From Symsagittifera roscoffensis (lineage: Eukaryota > Xenacoelomorpha > Acoela > Convolutidae): a DNA stretch of 64,000 nucleotides. Of the stretch, positions 59,451 to 64,000 are shown in pieces. The notes beneath the pieces were generated by a model, which was not told where the DNA came from, did not search any database, and was given only the letters and a program-made list of their open reading frames with translations. The stretch is from the NCBI RefSeq assembly GCF_963678635.1, contig NC_087068.1, forward strand, positions 59,443,896 through 59,507,895, in the 5' to 3' direction. The translations under genes were made by a program, and so were the position numbers. Every line of letters begins with the position of its first letter. Positions within the stretch are counted from its first letter, which is position 1.

Positions 59451-59915
59451 TCAATTTATCTTGGAAGCTTTGATAGGCTTGTGTGTCAATAAGGGCTTCG
59501 GAAAGGATGTGATCGCGTTTTTATCAAAAATGTTTAGTGTAAGTAAATATGGTGTTTGGATGAAAAAATTCTCTGTTAGTTGTGGGTTAGCAAAGCGGTC
59601 GTCGTCTAAAAATTGGTCTTGGTTAGGGCATATGATGTTGTGATCATATTTTTTGTTAGTGAATTCATTAGCGCAGGATGCGGTGAATGTTTTTAGTAGT
59701 TTTTTAAATCCAACATATGTGAATTGACGTGGTGTGAGTGCTGTTGTTAGTCTGTATAACATATTTTTGCATTGTTCATTATCCGTGATGGTGTTATAAA
59801 GCGGTAGGTAAAGAGGGTTAGTGTAGTGGTAGTATGATGTCCAAAGTAGTGTTGGCATTAAGACGTGTTCGTCAACAAAATTTCTGGTGTCCTCATTATT
59901 AGTAGGTGTATTCAA
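59451..59915 (-). CDS. Element ORF b, unknown function (154 residues)
   Basis: Same reading frame as ORF a, separated from it by one TAA and ten sense codons, so a+b may be one protein interrupted by a stop. Contains YTNPLYLPLYNTI, LTTALTPRQFTYVGFKKLL and two Cys in the middle. The Q3 relative keeps FTNPL and a matching LTTAL segment. No domain recognised. Confidence 0.5.
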   Translation of the reverse strand: MNTPTNNEDTRNFVDEHVLMPTLLWTSYYHYTNPLYLPLYNTITDNEQCKNMLYRLTTALTPRQFTYVGFKKLLKTFTASCANEFTNKKYDHNIICPNQDQFLDDDRFANPQLTENFFIQTPYLLTLNIFDKNAITSFPKPLLTHKPIKASKIN

Positions 59916-59945
59916 GGTGTATTGAGGAAATGATGGTAAGTTAGT

Positions 59946-60662
59946 TTAGAGAAAGGTTTTAGTAATTTTATGTTGTAGATGGTCGATATATTCTTTAGCT
60001 GTGCCTGGTTTGGTTGTGAATGGGTGATTTGGAAATTTTCGTTTGAAAGTGCGATAAGCTCGGTTAGTGCTAGTGGATGTGTCTGTTGAAGTGGAGGATT
60101 GGTTTAATGATGGAGTATAATCTGATAGCGGTGTAGGTGTGGGTGGGCCGGATGATGTTGTTATTGATGATAGGTGATGTATGGTAAGAGTATGGGGATG
60201 GATAATTTGCTGTTGAAGGGTAATATAATTATCTAATTCTGGGGAAATTTGTGGAATATTTGCGGAGTTGTTGGTGGATCTGTCTGAAAGGGATGGGGTA
60301 TATGTTGGGGTGATTTGGGATGCATGAGAGGGAGTGGAAAGGGATGGTAGTGGTTGACTGGCATTGATGGGTTGAAAAGGGGGTTGTGAAAAATGTGAAG
60401 GGTTTGTTTGAGAATAAGTGGAAGGAGAGGGTTCAGAGTTGGCAAATTTGTCGGGAGTTTTGAGGTCTGAGTTTTTAAATTGTGAAATAGTATGAAAAAC
60501 TGAAATATCTGAGTTAGTGTCTGAACTCGTGCTAGATGGTATGTTAATAATTGCAAAATCAGGTGGGAGGAAAGCGAAAAGTGGTATAATTGGGACTGGG
60601 TTTTGGAGATTTGCTGGGTGGAAATTTGAGCGGTGGAGGGATCCAACTTGTCGGCTCATCAT
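59946..60662 (-). CDS. Element ORF a, Ser/Thr/Pro-rich protein (238 residues)
   Basis: Long low-complexity Ser/Thr/Pro/Asn/Gln region followed by a basic C-terminal segment (RAYRTFKRKFPNHP) and a short helix (EYIDHLQHKITKTF). The start ATG overlaps the stop of the preceding frame as ATGA (60659-60662), an arrangement used for coupled termination and reinitiation. A relative of the basic segment is present in Q3. The composition resembles a structural or nucleic-acid-binding protein, but function is unknown. Confidence 0.5.
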   Translation of the reverse strand: MMSRQVGSLHRSNFHPANLQNPVPIIPLFAFLPPDFAIINIPSSTSSDTNSDISVFHTISQFKNSDLKTPDKFANSEPSPSTYSQTNPSHFSQPPFQPINASQPLPSLSTPSHASQITPTYTPSLSDRSTNNSANIPQISPELDNYITLQQQIIHPHTLTIHHLSSITTSSGPPTPTPLSDYTPSLNQSSTSTDTSTSTNRAYRTFKRKFPNHPFTTKPGTAKEYIDHLQHKITKTFL

Positions 60663-61054
60663 GGGCTAAAAAAATGATTATTTTGAGATTGAAAAGTGGT
60701 GGTGTGGGGTTGTTCTATATTTTGTTCATATGTATTATCATTTTGAGAGTGATTTGTTGTTATATGCTGAATAGGGCTGTGTACTGAATGTGGTCTAAAA
60801 TTTGGGTTATTTGTGATTGCTAAATTTCGAAAATTTCTGGGAACTAAAGATAAGGGATGATTATGTGGTAGGGTTGATACTTGTGGTGCTGTAGGTACCG
60901 TGTCTACATTATTGTGTTCTTCGTCGTATGGATTTGGTCTTGTGGCTAGTTTCGTGTTATATTCTTTGATTTGTCTAAAAGTATTTTGTTGATGGATGAG
61001 GAGAATATTCCAAAAAATCCTGCAAATAATATGCGTGCTACACTTGCTTGGCGG
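60659..61054 (-). CDS. Element open frame d, no ATG (131 residues)
   Basis: Open from a stop at 61055-61057 to TGA at 60659, without any Met codon. The second half is Asn/His/Pro-rich and hydrophilic. The overlapping -1 frame near 60990-61030 encodes a Gly/Phe-rich hydrophobic run (ILFAGFFGIFSSS). Probably translated, if at all, by frameshift or as part of a longer decayed protein. Confidence 0.35.
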   Translation of the reverse strand, partial: PPSKCSTHIICRIFWNILLIHQQNTFRQIKEYNTKLATRPNPYDEEHNNVDTVPTAPQVSTLPHNHPLSLVPRNFRNLAITNNPNFRPHSVHSPIQHITTNHSQNDNTYEQNIEQPHTTTFQSQNNHFFSP

Positions 61055-61122
61055 TTAACTTGTGTGTGTATAGCGCATGTATTATAGATTCATTTTAGTA
61101 GTGAGAAAAGAAATCCAAAAAA

Positions 61123-61527
61123 TTAAACATAGCGTATAAGATAGTCAATCTTTCTAAGATGTAGTAGGGCCATCCTAGAAATTATGGGTGAAATATCCTG
61201 TGGTCTGTATTTTTCGCCGTTTAAATATATATAATCTTTAATGTCCCTAAAATATCCGCTGTAGTCTTGTGTATAAATGCCTGCAAATCCGGCGATTTCT
61301 GCAAGTTTTCTTAAATTTTGATCAATTGATTGTCGTTGTATGGTATCCATTTGTGTGAGTAATTCTTGGAATTGTTGTGTTCTAATATGGTGTTGTATAT
61401 GAGATTTAGAATAAATTCCAATTGATTGTAAGTCTATATTTGGATTTTGAGCAATGGCTCTAATGCTTTCTGGTGAAAATTTTTTAGTGATTGCATTAAT
61501 GTAGGGTATGGTATTAATAGGTAGTAT
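61123..61527 (-). CDS. Element open frame e1, coiled-coil-like (134 residues)
   Basis: Open from 61527; the first Met is at 61350. It contains a Gln/Leu helix around LLTQMDTIQRQSIDQNLRKL and then GIYTQDYSGYFRDIKDYIYL. The IDQNL...GIYT segment resembles IDHNL...GIYT in the frame at 62540-62932. It overlaps e2 by 94 bases in the -1 frame. No family recognised. Confidence 0.4.
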   Translation of the reverse strand: MLPINTIPYINAITKKFSPESIRAIAQNPNIDLQSIGIYSKSHIQHHIRTQQFQELLTQMDTIQRQSIDQNLRKLAEIAGFAGIYTQDYSGYFRDIKDYIYLNGEKYRPQDISPIISRMALLHLRKIDYLIRYV

Positions 61528-62066
61528 TTATCTTCGTCAGGGTTTAGTTGTACGTCATTGTGGCTATTTTTTGATCCACATGGGACTGCGGTATCCCAAA
61601 AATATGTTCTTCTTGAAAGTGTATCAACAAAATGTACTTTGTTTTTGTAGAATATGGGAATTCTTTTGTAACAACGTTTATCTTCAAAAACGTGTGAGGG
61701 TGATACTTTTTTGGTGCGAGTATAAAACCATAAAATGTTTCCTTCGTTATCAAGAAAATTTGATCTATTTCCTGATAATAAATATCCTGCGTAGGGTAGT
61801 TTTAATACTTCTAATGCGAGTGATTGTAATGTTATTTGTGGTGATGTTGCTTTATTATTTTTTGGTGCTGTTTAAAATGGATGTATTGGTGAAATACTTT
61901 GTTGCGTAGTTGTTACTGTTGTGTGGACAATTTCTTCATTCATGAAGTGTGATGGTGTTTGAATATCTTGCTGTGTAAGATTTCGAGTTCCATTGAGGTT
62001 TTCATTATGTATTACGGTTGAGTTTAAACTGTTGTTTTGTGTATCGGGTGAAAATGTATTATATGT
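61434..62066 (-). CDS. Element open frame e2 with one internal stop (211 codons)
   Basis: Thr/Ser/Gln-rich N-terminal third, a TAA at 61872-61874, then a globular-looking part with CYKRIPIFYKNKVHFVD and TYFWDTAVPCG, and a membrane-distal YYLLIPYPTLMQ segment. Two Cys and the ordered aromatic pattern are faintly like an ectodomain of a surface glycoprotein, but this is speculation and no family is established. Same frame as f upstream. Confidence 0.35.
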
Positions 62067-62123
62067 TTATTTAACTTTATATTTAAAAGTAAAATGTATT
62101 ATTTAAAGGTGTGGCGTCAATTG

Positions 62124-62639
62124 TTAATGTATTATTTTTATAAAGTCTGGGTGAATAGATTTTGTATCTATCGCTTGACTTGAGATATCAGCTGGGATGT
62201 TTATAAATAACGGATGAGACCAATCAGGATCCCAAACGTAGTCTGATTGATCTGCAATGACAGTGTCGTCATTGTTACTTTGAGGTCTAAGGTTTTTTCT
62301 TGCTTGGCTAATTAAATCTAATTTATGTGTGAAATAATCGATGGTAAACCATGCTAGTATTTTTTGTAAATCATGTTTGGTATTTTGTGAAACATCATTG
62401 CTGTAAAAATTTTCACGAATTGCGTTTAAAAATGTAGAAAATGCAGTGATTTCATTTCTGACTTTTGTGTGTTTAGATGTCTGGATTGGTGATGTACTTT
62501 GAACTTCTGTTGTTTCTAATATTGTTGTATATGTGTATATTATAGCAAAAACTTCATTTGTGAATGTTGAATTTGCTCTTTGTGAGTTATGACATTGTAT
62601 ATTTTGATATATTCTGTGAATACCTTTGAAAATTCTAGA
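62124..62639 (-). CDS. Element open frame f, no ATG (171 residues)
   Basis: Open from a TGA at 62640-62642 to TAA at 62124, without Met. Helical middle (LQKILAWFTIDYFTHKLDLI) followed by an Asp/Trp-rich segment (DYVWDPDWSHPLFINIP). The first 100 bases overlap the end of the frame at 62540-62932, shifted by -1. No classical X-XXY-YYZ slippery heptamer was seen in the overlap. Confidence 0.4.
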   Translation of the reverse strand, partial: SRIFKGIHRIYQNIQCHNSQRANSTFTNEVFAIIYTYTTILETTEVQSTSPIQTSKHTKVRNEITAFSTFLNAIRENFYSNDVSQNTKHDLQKILAWFTIDYFTHKLDLISQARKNLRPQSNNDDTVIADQSDYVWDPDWSHPLFINIPADISSQAIDTKSIHPDFIKIIH

Positions 62640-62932
62640 TCAAGATCGACTGTTTGAATGACATATTTATCATATCTTGGTGTACAGATTCCTATAGTGT
62701 AGATACCGTATTGTTGTGTTATTTTAGAGATATCTTTGAGATTGTGATCTATTATTTGTCTATTGATTTTTACATCTGGAAATTCTGTTTTACATGGGCT
62801 GATTCCTGGTTCAAATAAGTTTATGAGTAAATTTTTACAAATTTTTATTTGTCCTCTATCATTTTCTGAATCTATAATGAAGGGGAAAGCGTGTTCGTAA
62901 TCGAGACTTTCTTCACTTTGAGTGTTGCTCAT
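62540..62932 (-). CDS. Element ORF, unknown function (130 residues)
   Basis: ATG-initiated, acidic N-terminus (NTQSEESLDYEHAFPFII), then KINRQIIDHNLKDISKITQQ and GIYT. Similar in its middle to frame e1, suggesting an internal duplication in the element. No membrane segment. Followed by the -1 overlapping frame f. Confidence 0.45.
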   Translation of the reverse strand: MSNTQSEESLDYEHAFPFIIDSENDRGQIKICKNLLINLFEPGISPCKTEFPDVKINRQIIDHNLKDISKITQQYGIYTIGICTPRYDKYVIQTVDLDLEFSKVFTEYIKIYNVITHKEQIQHSQMKFLL

Positions 62933-63179
62933 TTTTTCATTTGATGACTGTTAATGGATAATTATTAATGTGTCTAATTGGTTGACTCCAATTGTATAGA
63001 TGTACTGGTTTGTGTTTGTGTTTCTTTTTTCTTCTGTTTTTTCCTTTTTTCGCTGAAATTGTGTTGGTTTCTGAATCGGAAAAATATACTGGGTCCTGGA
63101 TTGGATAAGTTTGGTTTATTGAGTCTTCTACTTTGTTTAGTGCGTCGAGACTACTGACTTCTGATTAGGAAAATGCATT

Positions 63180-63374
63180 TCAGTGTTTTGAAAATCTTTT
63201 TCGTGTTATTTGTTTTTGCTTTCTTAGGATTGTTCTTTTTAGTGTTTGCCGTTTTGTGTGAATGTATTCAATTGTTTGTGTATGCGGGGTTATAACAAGA
63301 TCGTATTTTTGATTTTCAATTTGACAATTGTGTATGACGATTGTTTGTTTATTTCCTAGATTTTTTAAAGACAT
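63180..63374 (-). CDS. Element small basic ORF (64 residues)
   Basis: ATG-initiated, with a highly basic C-terminus (TLKRTILRKQKQITRKRFSK). First recognisable frame on the coding strand within the window, 247 bases before the next ATG. Could be the tail of a longer upstream protein or a chance frame. Confidence 0.3.
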   Translation of the reverse strand: MSLKNLGNKQTIVIHNCQIENQKYDLVITPHTQTIEYIHTKRQTLKRTILRKQKQITRKRFSKH

Positions 63375-63419
63375 AAAGTTTAGGATGATGGATGCAAAGT
63401 TGTTTGTAAGTGATTTTAA

Positions 63420-63870
63420 TATCCTAGACTAATAGTCCTGACAATTTTTTGGTTAGCTTAGCCTGGGTCTTTTTATTCAGGGTTGGAGAGAAAAGTATAT
63501 CGATTCCGAAGAAAGATTTTTACTTTCTCGTGGCTAGTATAAGCTAAGTTGTTAACTTACTTAATCTTACTTATGGTTAGTGATTGTGTTCAAGGGTTGG
63601 AGAATAGTAAATCGATCCACAAGGCTTAGGTGTAATTAGAACGCAAGTAGTTCGTTAGATACTATTTTAAACTTACTAAGTCTATGATTATCCTGGGTCG
63701 TATAAGAGGAGGGGTCAAGTGAAGGATGAATAACCGAAGTTCTTCACTGTTTAGCCTAATTCAAATGGTTAGTATTTGGAAAATTTCTATTATTCCTGGG
63801 TCTTTTGAAAAGGTTGGGTAGTGAATCGACGTTTGAGGTCGTTAGACATTTAATAAGTGGGTGGGGGAGA
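63420..63870. repeat. Four degenerate units spaced about 115 bp
   Basis: CCTGGGTC (or TGTGTTCAAGG) followed by a GGTTGGAGA-like purine stretch and then ATCGAT/ATCGAC recur near 63462, 63575, 63690 and 63803. Similarity is loose. They may be the leader of the element on the minus strand. Confidence 0.35.
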
Positions 63871-63887
63871 ACAAAATTGTTCTGTTT

Positions 63888-63969
63888 GATCCAAGGATAT
63901 GCCTTGATGATCAGAATTTAAATTAACAATAGAAAATTAACTTAGATCCAAGGATAAGCCTTGATGATC
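63888..63969. repeat. 25-bp direct repeat pair
   Basis: 63888-63912 and 63945-63969 are GATCCAAGGATA[T/A]GCCTTGATGATC, differing at one base. Each contains an imperfect palindrome AAGG-N4-CCTT. Confidence 0.75.
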
Positions 63970-64000
63970 TGTTTAAAATTTAGAAAATTTAGGTTTAGAG

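Larger units (their letters stand above)
56866..64000 (-). mobile_element. Unrecognised multi-ORF element, longest copy (runs off the window)
   Basis: On the minus strand, nine open frames fill 63374-58849 with almost no gaps, followed (lower coordinates) by about 2 kb of noncoding DNA. That DNA includes the GTGGGTTAGGCC motif twice (about 58010, 58060), the CCACCCATCCGGGG block at about 57246 and the border motif at 56890-56945. The coding strand is rich in A and C and poor in G. No reverse transcriptase, transposase, integrase or polymerase motif is visible, so enzymes, if any, lie beyond the window end. Fragments of at least three relatives sit in Q1-Q3. It could be the 3' part of a retroelement, a large DNA transposon, or an endogenous viral sequence. 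Confidence 0.55.

Noticed and set aside
1-64000. CRISPR array, bacterial operons or prokaryotic features
   Set aside because: The tandem repeats lack unique spacers, genes have spliceosomal introns, and base composition and repeats are eukaryotic.

Overview
The window is nuclear DNA of an AT-rich invertebrate animal. The genes are broken by GT-AG introns of about 0.3-7.5 kb, the conserved proteins are metazoan (a GNL1-type GTPase tail, mitochondrial GatB, a GLUT-family sugar transporter), and a BEL/Pao retroelement, a decayed LINE, hAT-like termini and tRNA-derived SINE-like repeats are present. I cannot fix the phylum. A tunicate or other small-genome invertebrate would fit, but this is inference only.

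Layout. (1) 1-677: 3' end of GNL1, + strand. (2) 678-4397: repeats and one possible minus-strand terminal exon. (3) 4398-11702: gatB, seven exons whose phases close into a 613-residue protein; its 3.1-kb third intron holds several repeat elements. (4) 11703-15591: intergenic, with a decayed LINE reverse transcriptase at 14.3-14.9 kb. (5) 15592-27216: a seven-exon SLC2/GLUT transporter (626 residues). Its fifth intron contains a roughly 94-bp minisatellite made from the end of exon 5 plus its own splice donor, and a gag-less BEL/Pao element inserted in the second repeat unit. (6) 28821-51909: a large duplicated block, P1 and P2, each carrying a five-exon gene for an unrecognised single-pass membrane protein with signal peptide; both copies bear different lesions. 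(7) 36353-43023 and 51910-56865: block Q in three copies, each containing fragments of an unrecognised mobile element. (8) 56866-64000: a diverged, longer copy of that element, with nine tightly packed minus-strand reading frames running off the window edge.

The three conserved genes are unrelated housekeeping or transport functions and do not form a pathway. The two most unusual items are the splice-site-carrying minisatellite in the transporter and the element family seen in Q1-Q3 and at 56.9-64 kb. In that element, five successive frame changes all go in the -1 direction, and I recognise no known domain with confidence.
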